Below, one piece after another: positions 11,461 through 22,100 of a DNA stretch of 64,000 nucleotides (positions within the stretch are counted from its first letter, which is position 1; each line of letters opens with the position of its first letter). Made by a program: the position numbers and the translations under genes. The notes below the pieces were generated by a model. It saw only the letters and a list, made by a program, of their open reading frames with translations. It ran no database searches and was not told where the DNA came from. Source of the DNA: Rhizomys pruinosus (taxonomy: Eukaryota > Chordata > Mammalia > Rodentia > Spalacidae); assembly GCA_009823505.1 (NCBI GenBank), contig VZQC01005595.1, positions 609,388 to 673,387 on the forward strand. The letters run 5' to 3'.

Positions 11461-11575
11461 CACCAATTACCAAACTGTATGGCAAACTGAGCAAAATCAA
11501 TGTGATCTGAAAACAACTGAGCTTTTGTATTGTAGAATCCCTTAAAAATAAACAAATAAATCAAGAAAATAAATT

Positions 11576-12980
11576 AAAAAATTGAATTCATTCACTGATG
11601 AAGAACCACATGTCCCTTTATGATCATAGTTTTAGTCCAGTTTTCCTATCCTATAATCTGATAGTCCTCAGCATGTGGTGTCGGGGAAGATATTGAAGGC
11701 TATTTGGGATATGGGGAGTGGGAGTTGCTCTCTTATCCAAATTTACAGTGACTATGACTTGAAGCACTATAATTCATTGGTCTAGGACATATGGACACCT
11801 GCCTGGCACTGATTTTACTCCTGGTACATGAACGGACGATCCTATCCTGAAGACAGAACATACTTCAGACACAGGATTTGGAGCTATGGAAGCCTCCTCT
11901 GTAAAGAATATCTCTGATTCTTTTGGAGGAAAAGTGGTTCAACCCCAGCTTCAAAGCCTATAACCCAAACAATGGCTGCCACTGCAAACTAGATTGGTGC
12001 AGTAGTGGAACTTTTATGTTGTGGAGATTCAAGTCTACCCAATTATACTTAAGGCACACTCAGTGGAAGGACACTCATGTGTGGCATTGTAAAAATAGCC
12101 AAATACACATGGCTGGAAAGGTTATACCACAGATCTTAAAGAAACCCTTAACTCTGTCACATCCCTAGGTGAATGTAATTTCTTACCGTTTGCTAACTAT
12201 GGATCCTTATGTTTACATACAAGTATGCTAGTCACTCCCTTTCTAAGAAGCTTATTTTGCAACACATGAAGACTCTGTTCCACAACAGGTTACACAGAGA
12301 TTGTCAGTGAGATGCCCAACTCTAAGTGACATGTACAATGGAATCTCTGCACCTGAGGTTCACAGAATATAGTGGAATAAGGAGTACAGAGAATACTATC
12401 ACATCTCTCAACACAACTGCCCATATTGTATAGAATAAGAGACTATAGAGAATGGGTCTCTAGATAAGACTCCTTTATTAAATTTCACAGATCCAGTGCT
12501 CAGGGACCATTGCAGAAGACAGGGCAGAATGCACGTTAGCCCAAGGGGAGGAGGTTCATGGCGACAAGGAAACAGTCTTACAAGCTCCTGGGACCCTTGT
12601 AATATGAATGCACAGCACTGGTGACAGCATGTCCAAGACCCATGCAATTAAATCAGACAAATCCCAGCAAAGATCTGGGAAAATGGGCAAGAAACCACAA
12701 CTTTTACATGGAAATATTGGCACCTGATCACTTCTGGGTGAAGGAGAATTGATCTTTTTTAAGGGAGTGATAGTAGAGATGTTGAACAGCCTCCAGTGGA
12801 TGAACTCACACTGAGGGACATCTTGGTACAATACTTGACTCAAAAAGCCTTAACATACATGACAAAATGCATGAAGTTCTGTGGGTGAGCTATGGGAAGT
12901 ACAGATAGGGAAGGCAATGCTAATTATGATTAACAATTATTGTATGCAATCCACAAATTTCAATAAAATATATTTTAATT
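11576..12980 (+). repeat. Old rodent L1 3'-UTR-type repeat (Lx-like)
   Basis: About 1.4 kb of non-coding repeat that recurs in this window at 13680-13905, 20420-21235, 32250-33530 and in parts elsewhere. Shared landmarks are a segment CATGTGTGGCATTGTA, a CTCAGGGACCATTGCAGAAGA block, a CAGCATG..AAGACC block, and an end of the form ATTGTATGCAATCCAC...AATAAA. Rodent L1 3' UTRs of the Lx group have this order of blocks in my knowledge; assignment to L1 rather than to an independent element is an inference because no ORF2 is attached. Confidence 0.6.
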
Positions 12981-13054
12981 TTTTCAGTTCAAATATTTCA
13001 TGTACTTGTTAAATTTTTGTTTGTAAATGACTTGTTTAATCAGTAGTAAGAGCA

Positions 13055-13200
13055 TGTTTTCTGGGTGTGGAATATCATGCATTTAATCACAGCAGACAGT
13101 TCTCTGTGAGATCAAGTCCAGCCTGGTCTACTTTGCTGGATGCATCCCAGCTGGGGCTACAGGGAGACCCTATCTGCAACACAAAAAAAGCAGAAACAAG
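13055..13200 (+). mobile_element. B1 SINE, old
   Basis: Diverged 7SL-derived B1: GTGTGGAATATCATGC head, GAGATCAAGTCCAGCCTGGTC centre, CTACAGGGAGACCCTATCT end and an A-rich tail. Confidence 0.85.
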
Positions 13201-13679
13201 CAAAAATTTAAGAGGTATATTAAAATAACTTGCTGTGGCATCCTTGTTATTTTCTCCCTATATTGTAATACTATAATTAGATTATATCATTTTTAGAATG
13301 TTATCTCTCTAATGACTTGGGTTTTTATTATGAAGAGTTGAAGTTTCTGTGAATTCTTTTTTTCTGTTAATATAAATATTTTATCAATGAAGTGAAGAGT
13401 TTTGAAATATTGGAGCACCAAGACATTGTGCAAATTAACTCATTTATTCAAATGCATTCTTCTTAAGGACTACTAGGACAACAGATCATATTCTGGAAAC
13501 GGGGCAGTTGAGTCTGGCTTGAATCTATATGACTTAAGTGAATGAACAACAAGAACTTACATTTGCTTAGGATTTCTGAGTTTTGTGATAGTAAATGTTT
13601 TCCTTGTTATTATAACTTATTATTAGCTTCATTGTATAAAATATTTGCTCTTGTGTTCTTAAATGTGCATTAGCTTCAG
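13201..13679. other. Unrecognised AT-rich DNA
   Basis: No gene, no confident repeat; no reading frame above background. Confidence 0.4.
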
Positions 13680-13905
13680 CTAAGATTTGGCAGCTGATTA
13701 CTGCTGGGTGAGGAAGTACTAATCTTCTTAAAGCAAGGGACTACAGAGAGGCTGAGTAGACCTCAGTGGATGAACTTGACAGAGTGCATGAACTCAACTG
13801 GGGTGGCTGTGGAGACAGTACCCATGGAGAAGGGGATACAAAGAGGACTAAGACTGATTGAGAAATTATGTATGAAATTCACAAAAATTCAGTAAAACTT
13901 TTAAA
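13680..13905 (+). repeat. Old L1 3'-UTR-type repeat, 3' end only (Lx-like)
   Basis: Aligns by eye with 12725-12980: GCAGCTGATTACTGCTGGGTGA block, CTCAGTGGATGAACT block and terminal ATTATGTATGAAATTCACA...CAGTAAAA. Confidence 0.65.
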
Positions 13906-14036
13906 GTTTGTTAGCTCATATATTCACATTAAGGAAAAAATATCTATATTTTTTATTGGAAAAATATATTTTAGGGTGATTTTCTTAAATGTAATTAGCA
14001 TCACAGTAAGAGCACTAAAGTAAGTCCTTTTATCAA

Positions 14037-14196
14037 TTTTTTTTTTTTTTTGTCTTTTCGAGACAGGGTCTCCATGTAGCCCCAGCTGTCCTGGAACTCA
14101 ATACGTAGACCAGGCTGGCCTTGAACTCACAAAGATCCACCTGCCTCTGCCTCCCAAGTGCTAGGATTAAAGGCATGCGCCACCATGCCCGGTCCT
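14037..14196 (-). mobile_element. B1 SINE with target duplication
   Basis: Reverse-oriented B1: T-run, GAGACAGGGTCTCCATGTAGCC, GACCAGGCTGGCCTTGAACTC, ending GCCACCATGCCCGG. Flanked by near-identical TCCTTTTATCAATTTTT (left) and TCCTTTTAACAATTTTT (right), the target-site duplication. The right-hand copy is followed by another tandem copy of the same approximately 24-bp unit (ending near 14241). Confidence 0.93.
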
Positions 14197-14241
14197 TTTA
14201 ACAATTTTTATCGTATGCCTTTTAACAATTTTTATCATATG

Positions 14242-15157
14242 CCTGCCATACGTTTTGACAATAATTTTATTTTTTAAAAAAAACTGTACTGATTAATTTA
14301 TAATGCTGCCTTCATTGATTAATGGTAGCTCATGCTATAAGACAGTGTAAATGTCTGAAATATTCTCCAGTTAATAGATACTCACAAGATTAGAAATTCA
14401 ATAATTATGTAAGTTAATCAGATGACAAAAAGTTCCTTTGGCCTGTCTCAACAGAAATAGTTGGTCTTTTGTCTTATCCTCATTTACAACCGAAAGAACT
14501 TGTTAGAACAACTCAAAGCATGCTTCATTATTTCAAAACTCAAATTCTATGAAATCTTCTTATTAAAAGATTATTTTAATTTTCATGGCCTAAGTATCCC
14601 ATAATAGGCTTCTTAGATTAAATATGTCATAATAATCGCCAAGTATTTTTAAAAGATTTTAATATGGGTAATTTTAGTATTATCATGTACAAATGTAAGA
14701 CATACAAAGTAACTTTGTATGTGCTCATTATAGAACTACTGACAGATTAGCCAATGGAAAATTAAGATTCAGTAAGGTTTCATGGCACATTCAGTTGGGA
14801 AGTATTTTTCAGCTGTTATCATTCCACGAAAATCAGTATTTCTTACTCCAATAAGCACTCTTCTTAGAAATTTGTAATTTGAATGTCCAAAATCAAATCT
14901 TGCAATCAGTGAATTATCCAAAGTCCAGAAAAGAATGATCCTAACATGCTTTGCAGTGCTTTAATAATGATGTTTAAAAATATTGATTCATTGAGACATT
15001 TCTGGTTGTGTAAGTTTTTCTTACTAACAATTATATACATAAGATTATAATATTTTGAATATTATTTTTTCACACATAATTGACTATTAATTCATTGAAA
15101 TATACCTGATAAATTAACAATAATGGCAGAAAAGAATATTCTGAAACATATATCTGT

Positions 15158-15161
<4 letters not shown>
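14242..15161. other. AT-rich single-copy DNA
   Basis: No reading frame, repeat or regulatory motif that I can support. Confidence 0.45.

Positions 15162-15193
<32 letters not shown>
15162..15193. repeat. (TA)n microsatellite
   Basis: Sixteen TA units, followed by a short GA-rich stretch at about 15205-15228. Confidence 0.95.
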
Positions 15194-15197
<4 letters not shown>

Positions 15198-15228
15198 TTA
15201 TTTACAGAGAGACAGAGAAAGAGAGAGT

Positions 15229-15885
15229 CATTCATGTGTTTCCTTGGACAATGACAGCTTTATGGGCTTATAATTCTGTAATTTGCAAAGAGAACTATAA
15301 AAAGAAACTTGGACCATTATGGTTAATATTCTTTCTGTTGCCTTTCAAATTGCCTATAGTCATAGCCTTACAATGGGAACAGGAGCTGTTTTTACCTGCC
15401 TTCTTTGTTGTTTGTATAATAGAAGATAGAGTTTCAAAGATGTTAGGAGACAGTTCTTTGTGAATCTCATATTTTTGAATGTCTTACTTGTGGACGCATT
15501 CTGGAATATTTTCCATGGTTTTAGAAAGTATGAATAGGCAATAATTTTAGAAGACAATATATTTTCATTTGTTTTGTAAGTTTTTTCCTAGGGATATGAA
15601 TGAGCCTCTACCACCAGATAACTCATAAATGACAGACCGATGAAATGACTAAACTCAAATTCATCTTAGGAATAATAATTTATTTACAGTTACTCACAGG
15701 AGTAACTCATCAATGATTGAGTTACTTAAACAATCATGAGAAAACATGAGTGCTTACATCATTGAGGAAAAAAATGAAGAATGACTCTCTGGGCACGGAT
15801 TTGCCATTGTTGATTCTTCACCTGAGCAAATGCTAACTGCTTATGAATCCTGAGGGTTGATGGAGCTCTCTGCTCTAGTAACCTT
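15229..15885. other. AT-rich DNA without recognised feature
   Basis: Frames up to 75 codons only, no domain. The 15590-15885 part has the look of an old interspersed repeat (imperfect direct repeats around CTCATAAATGA and GAGTTACTTAAAC) but I cannot name it. Confidence 0.4.
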
Positions 15886-15901
15886 TAAAACCTTCATGCA
15901 T

Positions 15902-16148
15902 ATGGGGCTGGAGAGATGGCCTAGCGGTTAAGAGCGCCGACTGCTCTTACAGAGTACCGGGGTTCTATCCCCAGCACCCACATGGCGGCCGAGAACCGTC
16001 TGAAACTCCAATTCTAGGAGAACTCCGGTTCCAGGGGAATCCGATACCCTCTTCTGACCTCCGCAGCATTGCACGACACGGGTGCACAGACCTGCATGCA
16101 GACAGTACATTGATACACATACAGAAATAAATAAAAATTAAAAAAAAA
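15902..16148 (+). mobile_element. B3-type SINE, duplication-bearing, with target duplication
   Basis: Head GGGGCTGGAGAGATGGCCTA with A box, B box GTTCTATCCCC (one mismatch from the optimal GTTCGATCCCC), internal duplication present, A-rich tail. Flanked by AAACCTTCATGCATAT (left, ending 15901) and AAACCTTTATGCATAT (right, from 16148), a 16-bp target duplication with one mismatch. Confidence 0.93.
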
Positions 16149-16163
16149 AACCTTTATGCATAT

Positions 16164-16876
16164 AAATAGTTAGGAAGGGATGTGGCTCCATGGAGCCTAT
16201 TACCCAGTAAACAATTTTCTCTAAGTCTTTAGGGAGGAATGGGGATCCATGAGTCTTTCCTGTCCTCCATGACCTAAAGTTAGTGGCCACAGCTAATGCA
16301 GAAAATCTGAAGGACATTATAACAGCTGATATTTTAAGAAGGAAATAGCCATGCCATCCCAGAGAACAGCATACCACATCACTTTGGGAACAAAAGACAG
16401 TTTTGATGCTAAGATTAGTTGGGTATAATTTTAGTCTCTGAAAAATATCCTCTGCTATTTCCAATTCAAAATACAGATAGCTGCTGAACCAAGTACATGT
16501 GCAAGGTGAACCTGGTCTCCTTTTCATTTTCATGGGAAATTAGAGTTTTTAGAATTTTGTATAGGAAACACTGGTGCACTCATTAGAACTCTTTCTGTGC
16601 ATTCTCGATCTCTATTGCATGTTTCTTATATCTTTTTCCAAAGTTTGGTTGAATTCTGGTAGATTAACTTGTTAGCTTGCAAGTCTGGTAAAATTTCAGC
16701 TCTGGCAAATTTTTGGCAAGAAGAAACACTTGTTCCAAATTTCAAATCCAAATTCTTCTATCAAAGTAACACACCTATCTTCTCTACTCTCAACTCACTT
16801 CCCTCAATTTCTTACTAAACTATCTTTCCTTCATTTACTACTTTACAGTTTGGGAAATATTAGAAATTGTCTTCCT
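16164..16876. other. Unrecognised DNA with a 131-codon minus-strand frame
   Basis: A 131-codon open frame lies on the minus strand at 16138-16533, but it runs into the SINE target duplication and its A-rich tail and has no domain I can name. See the rejected list. Confidence 0.35.
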
Positions 16877-16877
16877 G

Positions 16878-17021
16878 CTGGGTGTGGTGTAGCATGCCTT
16901 TAATCCTAGCACTTGGGAGGCAGAGGCAGGCAGATCTCTGTGAGTTCAAGGCCAGCCTGGTCTTCAGAGAGAGTTCCAGGATAGTCAGAGCTACAGGGAG
17001 ATCCTGATCTCGAAAAAACAC

Positions 17022-17057
<36 letters not shown>
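16878..17057 (+). mobile_element. B1 SINE with long A35 tail
   Basis: Near-consensus B1 (GCTGGGTGTGGTGTAGCATGCC, GGAGGCAGAGGCAGGCAGATC, GAGTTCAAGGCCAGCCTGGTC) ending in an uninterrupted run of 35 A at 17023-17057. Low divergence and the long pure tail suggest a recent insertion. Confidence 0.95.
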
Positions 17058-17059
<2 letters not shown>

Positions 17060-17775
17060 CAAGAATTTTATTCTTTAATTATGCTAAAACTTTTATCTGT
17101 AAATCATGTATTTAAAATGAAAAAAAAAATAGATGAAAAAGGAAATGGCATCCATGAAAGAGCACTTCACTAAAAGTCATCTTGGCTCTTCACATGTGAA
17201 AACTTGGAATCCATTTTATTTTATTTTTATTTAACTTTAAACCTTTGACATGAAAAGTGCATTTCCACTCAGTGATACAATTCACACTTTCTCAGCATAT
17301 GTATTTGAATATGATTGGCTATAGGGTAACCCAATTTCAATTTGTTCTGAGCCAGTGCTGTAAATCTGATCCAATTCAAGTCTGCCTCTTCATAAGAATT
17401 CCATTTCAGCTTTATATATCCTACAGGGGTAGTCGTACCAATGTTAAGCTGTACTTCATCTCAAATAAAATTCAATGCATTTAGAAAATCTAAGAATGCA
17501 AATGCACTAATTTGGTTGTTTGTTCTGACGTAAGCTTGGTGCATATTTGTAACTGAGATTTCATTCAGAAGATGACTGCACATGTGGCATCTCGTCCTCT
17601 CCACCCTTGGATTCCCAAGACCCACAAGAAAGGCTCTCTGAACCAAGCACATAGAACTTATATCTAACTTAAGATACTGATAATTATCAGATAACTTTGA
17701 TTTGCACTCAAGTTTGAATTGTTTTAGTACAAACTTTGTTTCTTTCATCTATATAATAGAGATAACACCATTTCT
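17058..17775. other. AT-rich single-copy DNA
   Basis: Reading frames at 17257-17484 (plus) and 17461-17748 (minus) are under 100 codons and domain-free. Nothing else seen. Confidence 0.4.
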
Positions 17776-17777
17776 AT

Positions 17778-18178
17778 ATTTTCAGGTTTTTATTGCCAAC
17801 TTGACACAAATTAGATTGTTAAGAAGAAGGAATAGTAGATAAACAATTTCCTCCACCAGATGAACTTGGAGTAGGTCAGTGGAACATGTTCTTGAATGTT
17901 AATTGATGCAAGAGGGGCCAGAATACTGTGGACAGTCTCACTCCTCTCAAGGTGGTCATGGGCTACATAAGAAAGGAGGTGACTGAGCATGAGACCAAGT
18001 AAGCAACATTCCTTCATTGTCTCTGCTTCAGTTTCTACTCAAGGTTCCTGCTTGAGTAACAGCACTGGATTTCCTTGATAATGGTTTGTAAACAGTAAGT
18101 AAAATAAACCTTTTCCTCCCCAAGTTGATATTGGTCAGTGTTCTATCACCCACAGCAACAGAAAACAAATAGCTCAGA
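17778..18178 (+). mobile_element. MaLR 5' LTR
   Basis: MT-type LTR. Polyadenylation signal AAATAAACC at about 18100; ends in the GTTCTATCACCCACAGCAACAGAAAAC motif that is typical of MT and ORR1 LTR ends. Confidence 0.85.
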
Positions 18179-19395
18179 AATTTGTACCAGTAACGAGGTG
18201 TTGCGTTATATATGACCAGGGGTTGATTTTAGTTGTTTGTTTACTTTTTGTTTCATTTGTTTTCAGGAGCAAGAACTGTAGAAGAATGTAGAATTTGTGC
18301 TGGAAAAGCCACTGAGTGCTCAGAGCTTAATAGGGCATTCTGTGAGAGCTTGGAAGATAATGAAGAGAGAAATGCAGATTATGGAGGTCTGACTTGTGAA
18401 TATCAGAGAAGTTGTGAGTCAAAGACTGTATTGGCTCATTCTGCTATATTTTAATTAAATATCTGTAGCATCAAAACTTTTTTTTTTTGCTTTCTAGAAA
18501 ATGAATATAGTTCAGCTGGGGCTGAAATATCACCTAAGATTAATAAGAGGCCATGATCATTGAGGCGAAACTGAGAATTATTTCTAAATGTAAGCACTGA
18601 GAATCTGAGGGCCATTGGGAGTCAAAGCTACACATTAATATGGCAGCAGAACTTGAAAAATGATATGCAAGAGTGTCCCACATGGTACTGGTTTCAAGAG
18701 CATGAAGGGTCATGGAACTCAGCTAAGGCTTGGCACTGTATGGCAGCATCAAATTTGATAAAGGTAAAGGTCAGGAGAGGCCATTGGAGGAGGAGCAGTC
18801 TAAGCTATAAAGGAGACATCAGAATTGAAGGGATCATGGAGAGAAACTGAGGATTGACACAATGTCTAGCAGGGTCATTTCTGACTGCCTGAAGAGAGGC
18901 CACAGGAGGCCATTGGTGAGGGTGCAGGCCCAGTAGCAATGGAGGCTCTAGGATATCGGCAGCGCTGGAACTGCAGAAGGTGAAGAAGAAAGAGGGCCAG
19001 AGTCTTTAAGACAAGCTATGTGTTCCGGAAGGCAGAGCTGGAGAAGGAATGCCTTTTGAGCCCTTTGAGCCCAAAAGATACTGAGTGAACCACTGATGTC
19101 AGACAGTGAGCCTTTTGAGCTGCTGGATTTGGATTTCGCTCTCATCTGATTGCTGTTGAGCACTGCTTTGTCCCTTCTGGAATAATAAATAATATAATTT
19201 GACTTTACAATAGCACATAGTAAATAGATATTGGATTTTTTAAAGAGAATTTGGACTTGTAAAGCATTGTAATTTTTTAAGACTGACATTTTTAAAGTCT
19301 TATTGTGTTTTTTATTATATTAGCATGAGATCTTAGGACAAAGAAAGGAACGTTCTGATATACAGTAAAGTGTTTGTGAGTCAAGTTGACAAAGG
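18179..19395 (+). mobile_element. MaLR internal region
   Basis: Begins with a TTTGTACCAGTAACGAGGTGTTG segment equivalent to the start of MaLR internal sequences, and ends with the AAGTTGACAAAGGTGTG segment just before the 3' LTR. A 73-codon frame at 18233-18454 is part of this non-coding internal sequence and not a gene. Confidence 0.75.
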
Positions 19396-19800
19396 TGTGA
19401 TTATATAGATTAATATTTTGACATTAAGACACAAATTACAGTCACCTGTGAAAAAGGAATTCAATCAAAGTATTACTTTCATCAGGTTGGCCTTTGGTTT
19501 GTGTGAGGGGCATTACCTTGTTTGCTGATTGATGTAGAGGAGCCTGCCAACTGGGGGAGGTATCACCCCTGAACAAGTGGCCTGTCTTATACAAGAAAGC
19601 TTGCTGAGCATGAGGGAGAACAAGAAAACCAATAAGTAGCTTTCCTCCATAGTCTTACCTCTGCCCTTGCTTGGTTTCCTGCCTGACTTCCTTTAGTGAA
19701 AGACCATTCATTAAATGAACAGGTAAGTCAAATTAACCCTTTTCTCCCCAATTGCTTTTGGTCAGGGTATTTATCACAGTAAAGAAAGAAAACTAAGAAA
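19396..19800 (+). mobile_element. MaLR 3' LTR
   Basis: Same block order as the 5' LTR: TTAATATTTTGACATTAAGACACAAATT at the start, GCTTTCCTCCATAG, then TTTATCACAGTAAAGAAAGAAAAC at the end. Confidence 0.8.
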
Positions 19801-20420
19801 ATCCCCATAAAAATCTACAACCAGCTTGGATAAGGGTTACTAAAATATGGTTGCATAGGAGAAATGAATGCTAATGTTCCAGGAAAACTACACATTATAA
19901 TTTATCTTTTATAATATAAAGACCTAAAAAATTTTGAATTTTCCTAATACAAATAAAGTGTTTTAGGAAGTAGACATGCTTAATACTGTATTTGAGTAAT
20001 ATGCATTGCATACCTGTACACCTTTTTTAAAATTATCAAACAGCCCCATGAATATGCATAATTAAATGTCAATTAAAATAATTAAATATATATCTGTCCT
20101 TGAATATATAAATAAGCCAAATACTTCTTATAATATGCTTTTTACAATAACAAAATGGTACTACAGATATAATAGATAGTAGTAATTGCTAATTTATTAA
20201 CTAATAAGAAAATTTGGATGCACTTTTAAAAAATTTAAATCGTCATTTTTTTTGTCAAGTTTTAGAAGTCTACATTCCCTTGTATGATTAGAATCTATGA
20301 TACTGTGCTACATTTTAGTGCTAAAAATTCAAATATAAAGAAAAATGATTTCCTAGTTTAGAAGAATATTTAATAGACCAGTACAGTAGTTCTGGTTGAT
20401 AGCACTACATTGATGATATT
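19801..20420. other. Very AT-rich DNA, no recognised feature
   Basis: Short AT repeats only; no reading frame. Confidence 0.45.
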
Positions 20421-21235
20421 GGAATTACCATAGAAGATGATTGTGTTAAACTAACTCCTAATGTATATTAATACACCAGTGCATCTGTCAACTCTCACAG
20501 GGATAGTTCTTCTTGCTGCATCCTATGAATAACAGAAAGATGCATGAGTGTTCAACATATAGGTAAGAGACTACAGAGTGCTAAGTTCTAAATAAGGCAC
20601 CTATATTACACCCTCTCCTCCCAAGTCTCGGGGATCATTGCAGAATAGAGGGCAGAAAAATTATAAGACCCAGAAATGGTAAATGAATGCAATGAAACTC
20701 TGTTGTCTGGATACCACATTGCAGTTGCACATAGGAACCACAGCACTTGTGACAGCATGCAAGAGCCCTGTGCAATCTCATGCCAGACAGAAAAACCCAT
20801 CATAGATGAGGGATGTTGGCAAGAAGCACACCTACTGAGAACCTATTGGCAATTGATAGCTGCTAGAAGAGAGAGAGTCTGTTTCATTACTAGTGTGTCA
20901 CGTGATATTGTGACCAGATTCGAAGGCATACATTAACATGCATGAGCCTTTTGGAATTAGACTCAATAGCCTTTTTAAAATGTAGAGTAAATATGAATAG
21001 AGAACATGAATTCAAGTGACGATAGTAAGGTTGCATTGGCAGAGTGGATGGGGTCTGATTATTTGTACTGAGGGACATATGGGACACTAACTTGACTCAA
21101 TAGGCCTTAATATAAATGACAGAATGTATGAAATCCAGTGTGGAGGCTTGGGAGAGTGCCAATGGGCATGGGGTATAAAGATTACTAAGATGTTGTGTAT
21201 GAAGTGCACAAAAAAATCAATAAATACATTGCATT

Positions 21236-21237
<2 letters not shown>
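20420..21237 (+). repeat. Old L1 3'-UTR-type repeat (Lx-like)
   Basis: Carries GGGGATCATTGCAGAATAGAGGG (20632), GAGAACCTATTGGCAATTGATAGCTGCTAG (about 20838) and the terminal TTGTGTATGAAGTGCACAAAAAAATCAATAAA. The CTATTGGCAATTGATAGCTGCT block is a hallmark of rodent L1 3' UTRs. Confidence 0.72.
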
Positions 21238-21239
<2 letters not shown>

Positions 21240-21271
<32 letters not shown>

Positions 21272-21287
21272 TTATATATATATAAAA
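21240..21287. repeat. (TA)n microsatellite, interrupted
   Basis: TA runs broken by TTTA; directly follows the A-rich end of the preceding L1 3' UTR. Confidence 0.93.
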
Positions 21288-21289
21288 AA

Positions 21290-21750
21290 CTGCTCCAGAT
21301 CCTGAGGCTTTCTCAGATATGCCTTTCACTCCTCTGCACCCACAGATCCAGGAGCCTTTCCAGACCTGCCTTAATAAGCCTCCTCTCCCCTACTTTCTTG
21401 GGCTCCAACATCACTATCTCAGTTCTGTCAGGACATTTGTGTGCTACTGAGAGCCTTTCCAGACCTGCCTTGAATTCAGAACCGCTTTGGTTAGTAAGAC
21501 CCTTGAGAACCAAGAAATGTGAACTGTCCCAGCTTGACTTATCAGCCAATCTGTTCACCTAACAGCTTGCAGAATCACGACCCTCTAACAGTATAACCAA
21601 GAATACTCTTTTTTTTTCCAAGAATACTCTTTACACCACATTTGTACATCAGCATAAAGCATCTCCCCAACTGAATACCTTTGTTATAACTTTACAAATT
21701 GGTGAAAGAGCAAACATCTTCCCAAACCTAGCAACACCCACCACCAATGA
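21290..21750. other. Unrecognised moderately GC-richer segment with internal direct repeats
   Basis: Contains two copies of an AGCCTTTCCAGACCTGCCTT segment (near 21353 and 21450) and a tandem copy of CCAAGAATACTCTT (near 21598 and 21619). No family recognised; it may be an LTR or an old ERV piece. No gene. Confidence 0.35.
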
Positions 21751-21853
21751 CACTAGGTCAGATTCCTTATTGGAGTAAGATGATATCTTAGAGTGGTTTC
21801 AATTTGCATTTCCTTAATGATTAATAACATTGAACACTTCTAAAGATGTTTCT

Positions 21854-22100
21854 TGGGGCTGGAGAGATGGCCTAGTGGTTAAGAATGCCGACCACTCTTG
21901 CAGAGGACCTGGGTTCGATCCCCAGCACCCACATGGCATCTGAGAACCGACTGTAACTCCAGTTCTAGGAGAACTCCAGTTCCAGGGGAATCCGACACCC
22001 TCTTCTGACCTTCGAGGCATTGCACGGCACAGGTGCACAAACCTACATGCAGACAGTACATTCATACACATAAAAAATAAATAAGTAAAATTAAAAAAAA
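21854..22100 (+). mobile_element. B3-type SINE, duplication-bearing, with target duplication
   Basis: GGGGCTGGAGAGATGGCCTA head, B box GGTTCGATCCC (perfect), internal duplication present (CTCCAGTTCTAGGAGAA then CTCCAGTTCCAGGGGAA). Flanked by ATGTTTCT (just left of 21854 and from about 22101). Inserted in L1-6 ORF2. Confidence 0.93.

Larger units (their letters stand above)
8405..11575 (+). mobile_element. L1-5: young 5'-truncated L1 LINE with nested LTR
   Basis: Plus-strand L1 of about 2.9 kb after removing a 275-bp LTR insert (9876-10150). It begins within the N-terminal part of the ORF2 reverse-transcriptase region (RINKID-like segment), passes through the whole reverse transcriptase and C-terminal domain, ends ORF2 with TAG at 11458-11460, and has a 3' UTR of only about 115 bp before an A-rich tail (AAAATAAACAAATAAATC...) at about 11540-11575. 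No clear target duplication found. Sequence integrity is higher than in neighbouring Lx-type relics. Confidence 0.9.
17778..19800 (+). mobile_element. Complete ERVL-MaLR element (MT type), LTR-internal-LTR
   Basis: Two LTRs in the same orientation flank about 1.2 kb of non-coding internal sequence, the standard layout of rodent MaLR elements. The left LTR (17778-18178) contains CAACTTGACACAAATTAG near its start and AAATAAACCTTTTCCTCCCCAAGTTG near its end. The right LTR (about 19396-19800) shows the same blocks (CTTTTCTCCCCAATTGCTTTTGGTCAGG). MaLR elements encode no protein and were mobilised in trans by ERVL-type enzymes. The two LTRs have diverged visibly, so the insertion is old. Confidence 0.85.

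Noticed and set aside
16138..16533. 131-codon minus-strand open frame as a gene
   Set aside because: By my rough estimate one frame of this length is expected by chance across six frames of 64 kb of AT-rich DNA; it extends into the SINE tail and has no recognisable domain or context.
18233..18454. 73-codon cysteine-containing frame as a small gene
   Set aside because: It lies in the internal region of a non-coding MaLR element bounded by two LTRs.
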